Shown: positions 1 through 9,562, counted from the first letter of the stretch. The stretch is DNA of 64,000 nt from DATMNR01 sp963702765 (GCA_963702765.1 CAVPEB010000051.1:40719-104718); one strand, 5' to 3'. Program-made: numbers and translations. Notes: generated by a model not told the origin, from the letters alone.

Positions 1-254
1 CACAGATCAGTTTCGATGATTTCGGCTGCAGAAAGGAATCGCAGAATGGCTATATCACCATTTGTAAGACTACCACTTTTTTCCTCGGCAAAGACAGGTA
101 GGCCGTTAGCCAGCAACCCTGCACCGATAACTCCGGCTCCTCCTAGTGCAAGTCCTTTGCTCAAAAATGAGCGACGGCTGGTTGCTACTTTCAGATGTTG
201 CGCTTGCTGTTCCGTACTCGTCTCCTCCTGAGACGGTTTCGATTGTTGTTCCAT
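1..254 (-). CDS. Tat-exported ferritin-like domain protein (5' part only)
   Basis: Translated from the ATG at 254-252, which has a GAGGAG ribosome site just upstream. The first ~25 residues are polar and glutamine/glutamate rich. A twin-arginine signal (SRRSFLSKG, about residues 26-34) follows, with a Gly/Ala-rich hydrophobic stretch ending near NGLPVFAEE. The mature part begins TNGDIAILRFLSAAEIIETDLW, split here by the window edge after 84 codons. The 'AILRFLSAAEIIETDL' segment resembles the first helix of ferritin-like (desiccation-related Pcc13-62 type) domains. The Tat signal is seen directly; the family is an inference from a short piece. Such proteins fold in the cytoplasm and are exported. 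The rest of the gene lies outside the window. Confidence 0.7.
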   Translation of the reverse strand, partial: MEQQSKPSQEETSTEQQAQHLKVATSRRSFLSKGLALGGAGVIGAGLLANGLPVFAEEKSGSLTNGDIAILRFLSAAEIIETDL

Positions 255-480
255 AATCTCCTCAAATGTGTTTTAAAGTCCCCCAAAGGCACACGGCTTT
301 TGGCCACAACCGTGTACGTTATGGAGTAAGGATGGATATCAAGTGTGAAGCTCCCCACTAGCATAAGCGCGCCATTGATGAATACGCAGAGGGGTTACAT
401 GGAAAGAATGTGCTACAACCCTTCGAGGATTGAATCGTAGAAAATGAAAATAGAGAAGTCAACCAGTTACAGCGAGAAAG

Positions 481-1647
481 ATGGAATACATGCAAACACA
501 TAGCTATAAAGAGCAACTTTACGGACCATTCGACTGGTATCGCACGATGCGTGCCACTCAGCCCGTTTTCAAACATCCAGAATGGGATGGCTGGCAAGTC
601 TTTCGCTACGCAGACGTTTCACGCGTGCTAACAGAATATGCGACATTTTCGTCCGCCAGCTTTGACGACCAGTCTGACCCTCTCGGGTCTAGCATCCTGC
701 AGATGGATCCGCCGCGTCATCGCCAGCTCCGTAATATCGTCACACAGGCATTTACACCGCGTATGGTAGCACAACTGGAACCACGCATCGCCGCCATCAC
801 GCACGAGCTGTTAGATAGTGTTGCTTCTAAAGGTCAGATGGATGTAGTGGCAGACCTGGCTTACCCGCTGCCCGTTACAGTCATAGCTGAACTGCTGGGC
901 ATTCCTATAGAGTTGCGCGAGGATTTCAAACGCTGGTCGGATGCCATTGTTGCAGGCGATGAAAGCCATTCGGAAGAAGAACGCAAGGCGCTCTATGAGG
1001 AGATCCAGGGAATGTATGGCTACTTCACGCAGGTGCTTGAGGAACGCCGCCAGCATCCGCAGGACGACCTTGTCAGCGCACTGCTTGCCGCTGAGGTCGA
1101 TGGGCAGCGATTGAGCAACGTGGAGCTGCTCGGCTTCTGCGGCCTATTACTAGTCGCGGGCAATGAGACAACGACCAACCTGCTTGGCAATATGATCCTC
1201 TGTTTCGACGAGAATCCTGGCGTAGTCGAACGCTTGCGCAATAATCGTAAACTGGTGCCAGGGGCCATAGAGGAGACGTTGCGTTATTACTCGCCGGTGA
1301 AAGCAATGCCTCGCGTGTCGAAAACTGAGACGATGATTGGCGATCAACGCATCGAGCCGGGTCAGGTGATCATAGCCTGGATTGGCTCTGCAAACCGAGA
1401 TGAGACAGAGTTCCCCGATGCCGATCGATTCAACATTGAGCGCGAGTCCAATCGACACATCGCTTTCGGGCATGGCATTCATTTCTGTTTAGGCGCTCCC
1501 TTAGCACGTTTGGAGGCGAAAGTTGCGCTTAATGCCATGCTAGACCGCCTGCCAGGAGACTGGCAACTGGCTGACATGCCACTAGAAATGGTCAAAAGCT
1601 TTGTCGTCTTCGGAGCAAAGAAATTACCCATGACCTGGGGCATGTAG
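481..1647 (+). CDS. Cytochrome P450
   Basis: Soluble bacterial P450 of about normal length (388 residues), a heme monooxygenase that needs ferredoxin-type electron donors; none is encoded nearby, so its substrate and partner are unknown. Visible marks are the I-helix oxygen-activation motif (AGNETTTN, about residue 223-230), the K-helix ExxR (EETLRY, about 263-268) and the heme loop FGHGIHFCLG with the axial Cys at about residue 336. It looks like the CYP107/CYP109-type group. The first ATG has almost no spacing to the GAGAAAG upstream; the ATG at 490, nine bases downstream of that motif, is the likelier start and would remove three residues. It stands alone and is followed by a strong hairpin. 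Confidence 0.95.
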   Translation: MEYMQTHSYKEQLYGPFDWYRTMRATQPVFKHPEWDGWQVFRYADVSRVLTEYATFSSASFDDQSDPLGSSILQMDPPRHRQLRNIVTQAFTPRMVAQLEPRIAAITHELLDSVASKGQMDVVADLAYPLPVTVIAELLGIPIELREDFKRWSDAIVAGDESHSEEERKALYEEIQGMYGYFTQVLEERRQHPQDDLVSALLAAEVDGQRLSNVELLGFCGLLLVAGNETTTNLLGNMILCFDENPGVVERLRNNRKLVPGAIEETLRYYSPVKAMPRVSKTETMIGDQRIEPGQVIIAWIGSANRDETEFPDADRFNIERESNRHIAFGHGIHFCLGAPLARLEAKVALNAMLDRLPGDWQLADMPLEMVKSFVVFGAKKLPMTWGM

Positions 1648-1670
1648 ATTTTCTTCCTTCGTCGACCAGA

Positions 1671-1715
1671 ATAAATCAATCTGACCTTTTGGTTCAAAAG
1701 GTCAGATTGATTTAT
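1671..1715. terminator. Long perfect hairpin, probable bidirectional terminator
   Basis: Arms 1671-1690 and 1696-1715 are perfectly complementary (20 bp) around a 5-base loop (ggttc). It sits between the 3' ends of the converging P450 and beta-propeller genes, the usual place for a shared terminator. Both arms contain short T/A runs, but there is no long U-tract, so it may stop transcription from either side or protect 3' ends. Confidence 0.7.
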
Positions 1716-1744
1716 ATTTGTCAGGTCACAATCAAACCCGAATA

Positions 1745-2845
1745 TTACAACGTTCCAGCGGGTATCCTGCCCAACATGCCGTGGGGCGAAGCATACTCTT
1801 CGGTAAACCATGTATTGCCAGAACTATCGAGTGCAAGGCCATCATATGGATGTGCATTGTGATTGCTAAGTGTCAGTGTTTTTAACGCACCCGAAGAAGG
1901 AGTATAAGCCCCAATTCTCGCACTCAACGAGTCATCAAACCAGATTCGACCTTTGCTATCTACCGTGATGCCTGATATATGGGTACTCGATACACCGCTT
2001 GCAACATTGATGTTTTTATGCACCTTCGTTGAAGGAATATATTCTCCAATGTCACCTGAAAAACCCTCACTGTACCAGATATTTCCGACATGGTCAGCAG
2101 TGATCAGATGCGGATTTCCCGCGGTACTCACACTATATTCAGCGATGCTCACTTTGCCATTTGAAGTTGGAACAAAACTGGCTATTTTCTGCTGTCCATT
2201 CTCCGCAAACCAGATCTTTCCTCCTGGATCTTTCGTGATACCGTATGGATGACTTCCAGATGTTGGAATTGTATTTTCGACAATCTGGTTGGTTGAGGTA
2301 TTGAAGAAGCCGATTTTATTGCTGGAAAACTCGGTAAACCAGATATTGCCATTATTATCGAGGGTCAAATCATATGGGCTTGCATTAGATGTAGGCACTT
2401 TCCACTGTTGCCAACTGGATGCGCCTGGGGTTAACCTACCGATTGCATTTGAAGTTGGTTCAGAGAACCAGATATTACCTTTGCCGTCAATGACAAGGAA
2501 AACAGGGCTGGAATATCCTTGTGGTTGTAAGAAGTTTTTCACGAGAGTGTCATTGGAGTCGTTATACTCGCCGATATAGGACGAAAAGGAGCTGCCACAT
2601 TTCGGTTCTGCATCACAGCCCGGCTCTGCAACCCAGACGTGTCCACTTTTGTCAAAAGCAACTGCCCACGGTGTAGCTTGAGTCTGTGTTTCAGTTATGC
2701 CTGCAGCACTCACCTGAGCTATACCCACAAATAAACTGGCCAATACTAAGCTTAGCGTAGCAAACAATGCTGCTTTTGAACGGGTGATAATTCTAACATT
2801 TGCTTTAGAAGATCGTAAATTTGTCAAAAAACTATTTTCTCGCAT
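1745..2845 (-). CDS. Secreted beta-propeller, streptogramin lyase (Vgb)-like
   Basis: 366 residues with an N-terminal hydrophobic export signal or anchor (about 25-48, ending near VSAAG). It is followed by about six repeats of the form 'GxIWFxExxxxxIG' spaced 40-45 residues, such as GNIWFSEPTSNAIG and GRIWFDDSLSARIG. These repeats are typical of Vgb/NHL-like propellers. Vgb family enzymes open the streptogramin B ring by lyase chemistry, but most secreted environmental homologues have no proven substrate, so only the fold is claimed. The start has a hydrophobic leader consistent with export. It converges on the P450 gene and runs in the same direction as the MFS gene upstream. Confidence 0.8.
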   Translation of the reverse strand: MRENSFLTNLRSSKANVRIITRSKAALFATLSLVLASLFVGIAQVSAAGITETQTQATPWAVAFDKSGHVWVAEPGCDAEPKCGSSFSSYIGEYNDSNDTLVKNFLQPQGYSSPVFLVIDGKGNIWFSEPTSNAIGRLTPGASSWQQWKVPTSNASPYDLTLDNNGNIWFTEFSSNKIGFFNTSTNQIVENTIPTSGSHPYGITKDPGGKIWFAENGQQKIASFVPTSNGKVSIAEYSVSTAGNPHLITADHVGNIWYSEGFSGDIGEYIPSTKVHKNINVASGVSSTHISGITVDSKGRIWFDDSLSARIGAYTPSSGALKTLTLSNHNAHPYDGLALDSSGNTWFTEEYASPHGMLGRIPAGTL

Positions 2846-2985
2846 ACAGTTCCTTCAGTCTATACAGTGCATGATCGTTAAAATAAGGTCAAATTTGTTA
2901 TTGCTATATTGCCTGTTTTTTGTGAGTAGGACAAGCTACAAAGGTATCGCGAAATTGAAGCTAAAGGTGTCATTCGGAGATGGTC

Positions 2986-4245
2986 TTACATTTCGACCAT
3001 TGTCTCTTCAACCAATTCCTGGTTTAGGATCTGGGTTTGCAGATTCTTACGAGCAGCAAAAAACGTGCGAGATATTCCTGGTAACAACAATAACAAGCCA
3101 GCTCCGAAACAGATCAACCCTTGAATCAAGAAAGGCAAGCCAGTAGAGTATCCATAGAGTAAACCTGCCGCTGTAGCACCAATCAAATTTCCGATCAAAC
3201 CCGCTGCTGTATAGTTAGCCTGCACCTTCCCTCGAGCATCATAAGGAATGATATCTGCTAATAGTCCATCTAGGGAAGAACGAGCAACGGAAGTTACAAT
3301 GCCCTCGGCAATTGAAATGAAGATAATTGGCCAGGCTGTAACAGAAGGCAGGCTGTATAAGCAAAAAATAACTCCTGTTAGTAACATCCCTGAAAGAAAC
3401 AGCCAGTAGCGCCCATAGCGATCAGATAGACGGCCAGAAAGAGGGGCAGTAATAATGATGGGCAGTGCAAATGTCGTATAAGATAAGCCAATCAAGGGCA
3501 ATGATGCACCTCGATCCAACATATACAGGCTCCAAATCGCCATCACTACCCCATTACCGATCATCAAAACAATCTGTAGAGAATACGTTAAGACTAACGG
3601 ACGAGTAAAAAGTTCAGAAAATGTGTTTTGTCGTCCTGATGCAGAAGAAACGGAACCCCGTTTTCCCCGATTCGGCAAAAAGATGATCGTGACGATGGCT
3701 GCCAAAACAAGTGGTATGCTGGCGATGAAAAATGAGAGTGAGTATCCTGCTTGGCTCGCAAGTAATGCTCCTACAGCAGGTCCAATCATGATACCTGCTG
3801 TTTGGGCCGCACTCAACAAACCCATTGCTTCCCCCTGGCGTTCTCGAGGAGCGAGTAAGTTCATGAGTGCTCGTGTTGGGGGTAAGACGCTGACCGAGGC
3901 AATGCCTTCTAAGCCTCGCAGGCCAATCAGCATAAGAGGATCCTGAACATATACATAGGCGATCATAAGTCCAGCATGCATAAGTAGGCCTATCCAGAGT
4001 ACATTTTTATATCCTATACGATCTGATAGCCAGCCTATTGCAGGGGTAGCGAGAAAGCCCGCCAGGAGAAAGGATGTTGTCATCAGTCCAATTTCGGCAC
4101 TCGATGCTCCCAATTGCCGACCATATAAGGCCCTGAGAGGCATTATAAATCCCAATCCCAAGAATGAGATGCCTACCGTAACGATAAGGACCAGAACAGG
4201 GATTGTATAGATTGTTTCTTGTTTGTTTTTGGACAGCTTTTTCAT
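2986..4245 (-). CDS. MFS transporter (DHA1 drug-efflux type)
   Basis: 419 residues with about twelve membrane segments in two six-helix halves. The loop 2-3 signature of the family is seen as GWLSDRIGYKN (about 73-83), and a similar GRLSDRYGRYW follows the seventh segment. This fits proton-driven drug or metabolite exporters of the inner membrane. The substrate cannot be read from the sequence. It diverges from the MntR-type regulator across a 176-bp AT-rich gap, so shared control is possible, but no shared operator is evident. Confidence 0.9.
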   Translation of the reverse strand: MKKLSKNKQETIYTIPVLVLIVTVGISFLGLGFIMPLRALYGRQLGASSAEIGLMTTSFLLAGFLATPAIGWLSDRIGYKNVLWIGLLMHAGLMIAYVYVQDPLMLIGLRGLEGIASVSVLPPTRALMNLLAPRERQGEAMGLLSAAQTAGIMIGPAVGALLASQAGYSLSFFIASIPLVLAAIVTIIFLPNRGKRGSVSSASGRQNTFSELFTRPLVLTYSLQIVLMIGNGVVMAIWSLYMLDRGASLPLIGLSYTTFALPIIITAPLSGRLSDRYGRYWLFLSGMLLTGVIFCLYSLPSVTAWPIIFISIAEGIVTSVARSSLDGLLADIIPYDARGKVQANYTAAGLIGNLIGATAAGLLYGYSTGLPFLIQGLICFGAGLLLLLPGISRTFFAARKNLQTQILNQELVEETMVEM

Positions 4246-4335
4246 CTCTCCTTCGCCTTTTACTTTTCTTCATAGTATAGCTTATTGTCCTGGTTCGTTA
4301 TTACCAACCATTTCAAACTTCTTTTTGCTAAAAAC

Positions 4336-4365
4336 TTGACAGAATATTCATTTATATGGTAATTT
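4336..4365 (+). promoter_or_regulatory. Probable promoter of the mntR-mntH operon
   Basis: TTGACA at 4336-4341 and TAATTT at 4360-4365 with an 18-base spacer, in an AT-rich divergent intergenic region 57 bases before the mntR start. No convincing DtxR/MntR palindrome was recognised. Confidence 0.45.
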
Positions 4366-4421
4366 ATTTTTAGCATTATAAAGTTTATTGTTTTCATCAT
4401 TGAAATTAAAGGATTATCATC

Positions 4422-5171
4422 ATGTCGCCAGAATTGCGGACTTTACCGATCCGTACTATAGACTGCTTAAAGTTATGTTATAAATTGCGCGAGCGAGGGG
4501 AAACGATTAGTACCTCGGCTATGAAAGAGCGCTTGCAGTCCCTGGAACCCAGCGGGCAACTGAGTGACGCCACCGTGACTCAACTTTTTAAATGGTTGTC
4601 TGAGCGAGGTTATGTAAGTTATACCCCCTATCATGGTGTTGAGCTGACAGAGTCGGGCCTTATTATGGCGACCGAACTCGTTCGTCGTCATCGCCTACTC
4701 GAACTCTTTCTTGTGCAGAGTATGGGCTTTCCTTTAGATGAGGTAGATACAGAGGCAGAGCACCTTGAGCACGCGATTTCGGATGCATTTGTCGACCGAA
4801 TGGATGCACTATTGGGATATCCGACAGAGGATCCGCATGGTGACCCAATTCCAAACAAAGCAGGCGGGGTTGTTATTACAAAAAGTCAGCCGCTTGCGAC
4901 TATACAGCCAGGTCAGCAGGTCATTGTGCAGCGCGTGAATGATGATCGACCCGATCTACTTCGCTATTTGACCGAGTTAGGTCTCATTCCAGGCACACTG
5001 ATAAAGGTACTGGCAGTTGCTCCTTACGATGGGGTATTTACAATCCGCATCGGAGAACAGACCCATGCTGTTGGAGATGCGGTAACGAAAGCTGTCCTTG
5101 TTCGCCCTGCCATGCCAGATACGATGAGCGAAACTGCTTCTTCTCCAAACTCGCTGGGAGAGCATGCATGA
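4422..5171 (+). CDS. mntR: DtxR/MntR-family metal-dependent regulator with FeoA-like domain
   Basis: 249 residues. An N-terminal winged helix (about 1-75, including [18 protein letters not shown]) is followed by the metal-binding dimerisation region. [10 protein letters not shown]...[14 protein letters not shown] (about 88-122) carries the His/Glu ligands expected for DtxR proteins. The C-terminal domain (about 155-230) contains [13 protein letters not shown] and [14 protein letters not shown], an SH3/FeoA-like fold as in longer DtxR members. Members repress metal uptake genes when Mn2+ or Fe2+ is bound. It overlaps the start of the NRAMP transporter by four bases (ATGA), so the two are translationally coupled. 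This makes Mn2+ the likely signal. Confidence 0.85.
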   Translation: MSPELRTLPIRTIDCLKLCYKLRERGETISTSAMKERLQSLEPSGQLSDATVTQLFKWLSERGYVSYTPYHGVELTESGLIMATELVRRHRLLELFLVQSMGFPLDEVDTEAEHLEHAISDAFVDRMDALLGYPTEDPHGDPIPNKAGGVVITKSQPLATIQPGQQVIVQRVNDDRPDLLRYLTELGLIPGTLIKVLAVAPYDGVFTIRIGEQTHAVGDAVTKAVLVRPAMPDTMSETASSPNSLGEHA

Positions 5172-6514
5172 GAACCTATCCATCACTGTCCAATGCTAAA
5201 GTCTCGCCTGACGACGTAGGCGTGCCTCTTGAGCAATTCTCCAAGGAAACGAGAACCCGCGCCGCTGCGCGAGCAGCGCTTGATGGGAGAAAAAAAGGTC
5301 TGCTTGCCATTCTCCCTTTCCTGGGGCCAGCCTTTATCGCCAGCGTAGCCTATATTGATCCCGGTAATTTTGCCACTAACATTGCTGGCGGCAGCGCATT
5401 TGGCTACAATCTTCTCTGGGTGATTGCATTAGCTAACCTGATGGCGATGTTGCTACAAACGCTTTCTGCTAAACTTGGTCTGGCAACTGGGCAAAATCTG
5501 GCAGAACTGTGCCGACAAGAGTTTCGCAAACCAGTCGTCTATACTATGTGGATTATCTCAGAGATAGCGGCTATGGCGACGGACCTTGCTGAATTTTTGG
5601 GAGCAAGTATCGCTATCAATCTCCTTTTTGGCATTCCTCTACTCATTGCCACATTGATTACAGGGGTCGCGACCTATCTTATCTTGTTGCTAGAACGGCG
5701 AGGTTTCCGCGCCTTAGAAGTGGTGATTACAGTTCTGGTTGGGGTGATCGCGGTATGTTACATCATAGAGACATTTTTCTCGCGTCCGGATTGGGGGCAG
5801 ATCGGATTTCATACATTCGTGCCCTGGTTAGGAGGATCACAGAGCATTCTTTTCTCCGTTGGCATCATTGGAGCAACCGTAATGCCACACGTGATCTACC
5901 TACATTCCTCCCTGACCCAACAACGGATCATCCCGCGCAGCGAACAAGATGCGCGGCGCATATTCCGTTTGAGCATTCCAGATGTCGTGATTGCTATGGG
6001 CCTGGCAGGGCTCATCAATATGGCCATGCTTTATATGGCTGCATCCACTTTCTTTGCGCATGGTCAACATAACGTAGCCGATATAAACTCTGCGTATCAA
6101 ACGCTCACACCTTTACTTGGAGCAGCAGCCGGTACCATCTTTGCGATTTCACTATTAGCCTCTGGTCTCTCAAGTTCCACAGTCGGCACAATGGCCGGGC
6201 AGGTCATCATGCAAGGATTTGTGGGCTTCACAATTCCCATTTGGATACGGCGATTGGTAACGATGCTTCCGGCAATTCTCGTCGCCGCGATAGGTTTTAA
6301 TCCAACCAGCACCTTGGTGATAAGCCAGGTGGTGCTCTGTTTTGTCCTACCCTTACCAGTGATCACCTTGATCTATTTCACACGACGTCGTGACATTATG
6401 GGCACTCTGGTCAATAGGAAGATTACAACCTGGTTAGCCATCGTCTGCAGTTTGGTCATAATTAGCCTCAATATCTGGCTCATCTATTCTACCTTCGCCC
6501 CACTATTCAAATAG
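5168..6514 (+). CDS. mntH: NRAMP-family divalent metal (Mn2+) transporter
   Basis: 448 residues with eleven or so membrane helices. The helix 1 metal-binding motif DPGN is present (residues 64-67, IDPGNFATN), and helix 6 carries the MPH motif (VMPHVIYLH). Both are diagnostic of true NRAMP transporters that import Mn2+/Fe2+ with protons. The polar 45-residue N-terminal tail is longer than usual. The gene overlaps mntR by four bases, and the pair forms a self-contained manganese homeostasis operon. Compare with the M-box-linked relative near 16 kb, which lacks DPGN. Confidence 0.93.
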   Translation: MRTYPSLSNAKVSPDDVGVPLEQFSKETRTRAAARAALDGRKKGLLAILPFLGPAFIASVAYIDPGNFATNIAGGSAFGYNLLWVIALANLMAMLLQTLSAKLGLATGQNLAELCRQEFRKPVVYTMWIISEIAAMATDLAEFLGASIAINLLFGIPLLIATLITGVATYLILLLERRGFRALEVVITVLVGVIAVCYIIETFFSRPDWGQIGFHTFVPWLGGSQSILFSVGIIGATVMPHVIYLHSSLTQQRIIPRSEQDARRIFRLSIPDVVIAMGLAGLINMAMLYMAASTFFAHGQHNVADINSAYQTLTPLLGAAAGTIFAISLLASGLSSSTVGTMAGQVIMQGFVGFTIPIWIRRLVTMLPAILVAAIGFNPTSTLVISQVVLCFVLPLPVITLIYFTRRRDIMGTLVNRKITTWLAIVCSLVIISLNIWLIYSTFAPLFK

Positions 6515-6712
6515 CGATTGTTGGGCTAAAGTGCTAGTTCAGCATCTGCTATATTCAATGGCTATAGGAAATGCTTCCATGCATAAGTGAGAATGCCACA
6601 TGAGGTAACATTTCGCTTTAAATATGGTATAGTAATTGAAAGTAAACGCGGCTTTAATAGGTGTAGACTTGCAGCAAATGAACCCGAACTCATTATTTAT
6701 AGGGGGCGACTC

Positions 6713-7132
6713 ATGCAAAACACTGGACCTTCCCCAATTGTGGGTGTATTCAGAGACCAGGCAAAAGCCCAACACGCAGTGGAAAAACTCAAACAGGCTG
6801 GCTTTACCGATGATCAGGTTAAATCCAAAGTGGTGAGCCTGCACTCAGCACCCGAAGAGCAAACACCCGAAAATACTCGAATCATCGTATCGGTAAAAGC
6901 TGAGGGCAAAGACAAGGAAGCATTCGGTATCCTGTTTACAAGTGGAGCGAATAACGCTGATCTTCCTCCTGGTGTAGCTCTGAGCGATAGCAGAATAGTG
7001 AATTCGCATGAAGAGACGGTTGATTTTATTCCTAAACCAGAGCTTGAAGGCAATTTCACCAATGACAGCTTCTTTGGAGAAGAAAAAAGCCTGGGTACAA
7101 CAGATCAGCTAGGTCAGATGGACAAACTGTAA
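6713..7132 (+). CDS. YflT-like general stress protein
   Basis: The start is set at the ATG at 6713, just after an AGGGGGCGA ribosome site; the longer open frame from 6587 has no such signal. The 139-residue product opens with VGVFRDQAKAQHAVEKLKQAGF, matching the beta-alpha unit of heat-induced stress proteins of the YflT/GSP type. It then has a beta-rich middle (TRIIVSVKAEGKDKEAFGIL) and an acidic tail. The function of the family is not known biochemically. It stands alone and a hairpin follows. Confidence 0.7.
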   Translation: MQNTGPSPIVGVFRDQAKAQHAVEKLKQAGFTDDQVKSKVVSLHSAPEEQTPENTRIIVSVKAEGKDKEAFGILFTSGANNADLPPGVALSDSRIVNSHEETVDFIPKPELEGNFTNDSFFGEEKSLGTTDQLGQMDKL

Positions 7133-7164
7133 TACAAGCATGGCATATAGATAAAAATGAATGC

Positions 7165-7203
7165 GCTATGAGAGGTTGCTCATTTGAAGCAGCTTCCCAT
7201 AGC
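7165..7203. terminator. Imperfect hairpin between converging genes
   Basis: Arms 7165-7180 and 7188-7203 pair over 16 positions with one mismatch and two G-U pairs, around a 7-base loop. Its position between converging genes fits a terminator. The following T-run is weak. Confidence 0.45.
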
Positions 7204-7218
7204 TCATCGTTTGTCTAG

Positions 7219-8508
7219 TCACATACTTAATACCGGGATCTCTCGCCTAATCTCAAACTTTAAAAGTTTGTGCGCTTTTCGAATCGCATCTTCGACCTCA
7301 TGAGGAGTTTCACCACGCGCGAATATGAAGCCCAGATAGCTAGCACCTTCAGGAAGTGGGACAAGAGGGTAGTTGAGCTTAGCAGTGATCTCAACACCTG
7401 TGACAAGTGGCACTTTTTGTGCTTCCTCGACACCATGTACAGCTTTCAAGATGCCCGCCGATGGGATGGGAATCATCATCACACCGGCAGCATGTTTTTC
7501 TCGCTCGATTGTGGCAATTTCGTATCCAATGGCATGGCGTAGAATCAATTCCTCCAAACACATACCGGAGCCAAACTCGAGAATAGTCGAGCATAAGCCT
7601 CCAATCGAACGGCCAGCAATCTCCAACATCCATGGCCCCTGGTCATTTACACGTAATTCCGCATGCACTGGCCCATCCCGCAACCCAAGCGATGCGGCGG
7701 CAGTAGCAACACACTGTGCAATTTTTCCCTGTACATCTGCTGATAGACGCGACGGAGTTATGTAGATCGTTTCTTCAAAAAAAGGGCCATCTAATGGATC
7801 AGGTTTATCGAATAGAGCCAGCACTTTTAACTGGCCTTTTGTAAGCAAACCTTCCAATGCAATCTCGAAACCTGGTATAAAGTCTTCGATCAGTATAGAT
7901 GTTTCGTGTTCAGAATTGCCTTCGGAAATCAGGAGCCGTTTTAGACGGTTAAAAGCAACTATAAATTCCTGAGGGTTATTTGCGCGGATAACCCCTCGGC
8001 TGCCAGAAAGACGTAATGGTTTTAGCACGCAAGGATAGATGACCTGTGATGCAATGTCATCTGAATCATTATTCAATAAAAATGGGCGAAAGATTGGACA
8101 CGGCGCACCTCCAGCCGACATCAAAGTACGCATCAGTAGTTTGTCGCGTGCCGCCTCAGCGGCCTGGGGTGAGTTTTGCGCCAAACCTATCGCAGTACCA
8201 GCACGAGCAGCAAGTTCTGTAGCACTATCATCAACCGAGATGATAGCCTGAAGCGGATGATTCCGATGAAATTCTACGATGGTCTGGACCGAGGCATGTG
8301 GATTTGCAAAATCTAACCCAAGAGGCACATGCCAATATTCTTTCAGAGTTTCAGGCAGGTCGATTCCTACCACAACTTCAAGATTTAATGCTCTAGCGGC
8401 GCTTAAAAAAGCTCCCGCCCTGTATGTTGCAGGAGACATTAAAAGCAATACTCGCTTTTGTTCGTTTCCCATGTCCATTGCTATTTGTGTTTCGTCTCGT
8501 TTACTCAA
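7219..8508 (-). CDS. ATP-grasp ligase, amino-acid ligase type
   Basis: 429 residues. A Rossmann-like pre-ATP-grasp region comes first (KRVLLLMSPATYRAGAFLSAA). It is followed by the ATP-grasp fold with the substrate-lid lysine segment (YPCVLKPLRLSGSRGVIRA) and the Mg2+/ATP strand HAELRVNDQGPWMLEIAGRS (E and N ligands visible). The C-terminal ~100 residues (LVTGVEITAKLNYPLVPLPEGASYLGFIFARG) look like the C-terminal domain of L-amino acid ligases. Such enzymes join a carboxylate to an amine through an acyl-phosphate. The substrate is not predictable. The first ATG is weak and the start could be one of the two Met codons at residues 11-13. It lies 39 bases downstream of the split PH-domain gene. 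Confidence 0.8.
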   Translation of the reverse strand: MSKRDETQIAMDMGNEQKRVLLLMSPATYRAGAFLSAARALNLEVVVGIDLPETLKEYWHVPLGLDFANPHASVQTIVEFHRNHPLQAIISVDDSATELAARAGTAIGLAQNSPQAAEAARDKLLMRTLMSAGGAPCPIFRPFLLNNDSDDIASQVIYPCVLKPLRLSGSRGVIRANNPQEFIVAFNRLKRLLISEGNSEHETSILIEDFIPGFEIALEGLLTKGQLKVLALFDKPDPLDGPFFEETIYITPSRLSADVQGKIAQCVATAAASLGLRDGPVHAELRVNDQGPWMLEIAGRSIGGLCSTILEFGSGMCLEELILRHAIGYEIATIEREKHAAGVMMIPIPSAGILKAVHGVEEAQKVPLVTGVEITAKLNYPLVPLPEGASYLGFIFARGETPHEVEDAIRKAHKLLKFEIRREIPVLSM

Positions 8509-8547
8509 TGTTTCAATTTCAGTTTTTGATATGCTGATTATAACAGA

Positions 8548-8847
8548 TCATACCAGACGCACAATACCATCATCTCTTAGTTCAAAGTCTCCTGCATTCT
8601 GGGCAAGTTTTCTCAAAAAGCCTGACTTATCTTTGGGTGAGATCAGCATAAAACGCGTCTTGTCTTTTTGGCTGTACTCTATACGAAGCCTGTCAAGTGA
8701 TAATGCAGGGGAAGCAAGCATGTTATGTGTCGGGAGTACTTGTTGGATAGAACTGAGTGGTATCTCCCAATGTAAGAGTCCACCGCGCACAATCAATTCG
8801 GTGGGGGTTATTTCATGTGAGGACCGCCGGATACCCCTATGATTCAT
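8548..8847 (-). pseudogene. C-terminal half of a bPH_4 (YyaB-like) PH-domain protein, cut by an IS
   Basis: About 90 residues starting at HEITPTELIVRGGLLHWEIP, with ALSLDRLRIEYSQ and MLISPKDKSGFLRKL. This is the pattern of the bacterial PH domain family PF06713, which normally follows two membrane helices. Here the helices are missing: the apparent start lies in the terminal hairpin of the inserted element, so the reading frame runs out of IS DNA. The missing N-terminal half lies at 11570-11762 on the same strand. Without the insertion the gene would sit between the ABC transporter and the ATP-grasp gene. Confidence 0.75.
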
Positions 8848-8856
8848 CTAGGGGTA
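8832..8856 (+). repeat. Left-end hairpin of the IS200/IS605-type element
   Basis: tacccct at 8832-8838 pairs with aggggta at 8850-8856 around an 11-base loop. It lies 55 bases before tnpA, where the left-end subterminal hairpin recognised by TnpA is expected. Confidence 0.6.
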
Positions 8857-8911
8857 AGGGGGCCCACAAAGGGACTATACAAGATTTAGAACATTTGTTA
8901 CACTGACGTGT

Positions 8912-9308
8912 ATGGATGCACTGCACACCAAACACGTCACTTACAAGTTGGCTTACCATTTTGTCTGGTGTTCCAAATACTGCAAAAAGATTCTTGTTGG
9001 GAAGCTGGCGACGTTTATCGAACGGGAAATTCGCCGCATCTGTGAAGCTAACGCCTGGACGATAGGCGCGCTCAACGTGCAACCAGATCATGTCGATCTC
9101 TTTCTCAGTGCACCTCCACCCATCGCACCTTCACAGATCGCTCACCAGCTCAAAGGTACCACCGCCCGGAAAGTGTTTTAGCAGTTCCCCGCGCGTCAAG
9201 AAACACTTATGGGGCGGTGCATTCTGGTCTCGTTCGTACTATGTGGGGAGTGTCGGGGATATGAGCATAGATACCGTGCTCAAATATATCGAATTAGGAC
9301 AAGAATAG
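8912..9308 (+). pseudogene. tnpA: IS200/IS605 TnpA (Y1 HUH transposase), inactivated
   Basis: The first frame gives VTYKLAYHFVWCSKYCKKIL and AHQLKGTTARKVF, and the shifted frame from about 9195 gives WGGAFWSRSYYVGSVGDMS and VLKYIEL. Together these are a complete TnpA of about 130 residues. It carries three lesions: a TAG after RKVF (9179-9181), a frame change around 9190-9200, and a change in the metal-binding HUH motif, where DHVHLF of the family reads DHVDLF. The catalytic Tyr region (SYYVG) is still present. Single-strand transposition by this copy is therefore not possible. Confidence 0.85.
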
Positions 9309-9331
9309 CGGGTAAAGATAGGCATTTCCTC

Positions 9332-9523
9332 TTACGGGGGAGGTTGCCGTTTTTGTTTCTGTTTCTCTATGTAGTTTAGAATATCTTGACGATGAAACCG
9401 CCAGACATCTCCCACCTTAAAACCGGGAATTTCTCCCCTCTCAGCTAACCTAGTCACTGTCCGAGGGGTGACTCCTAACATTTCAGCAACTTCTTTCGTA
9501 TCTATCGGTCTTTCTGTCGCCAC
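9332..9523 (-). CDS. Small helix-turn-helix (excisionase-family, MerR-like) protein
   Basis: 63 residues starting at a GTG (9523-9521); an in-frame stop lies just upstream, and an AAGGAGG lies about 13 bases before. The body, IDTKEVAEMLGVTPRTVTRLA...GEIPGFKVGDVWRFHRQDI, is the classic winged HTH_17 pattern of excisionase-like DNA binders, followed by a basic proline tail. It lies inside the IS between tnpA and tnpB but on the opposite strand. Its promoter faces that of the small ORF/tnpB transcript across a short inverted repeat. A role as a self-repressor or regulator of the element is an inference. Confidence 0.8.
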   Translation of the reverse strand: MATERPIDTKEVAEMLGVTPRTVTRLAERGEIPGFKVGDVWRFHRQDILNYIEKQKQKRQPPP

Positions 9524-9562
9524 TGAGCATACTCAACCTCCTTTCCACAGATTACACCCCAC

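Noticed and set aside
2784..3146. 120-codon forward frame at the MFS 3' end
   Set aside because: Antisense of the MFS and propeller genes; no ribosome site.
8279..8842. 187-codon forward frame opposite the ATP-grasp and PH genes
   Set aside because: Antisense shadow of two real genes; low-complexity Ser/Arg content.
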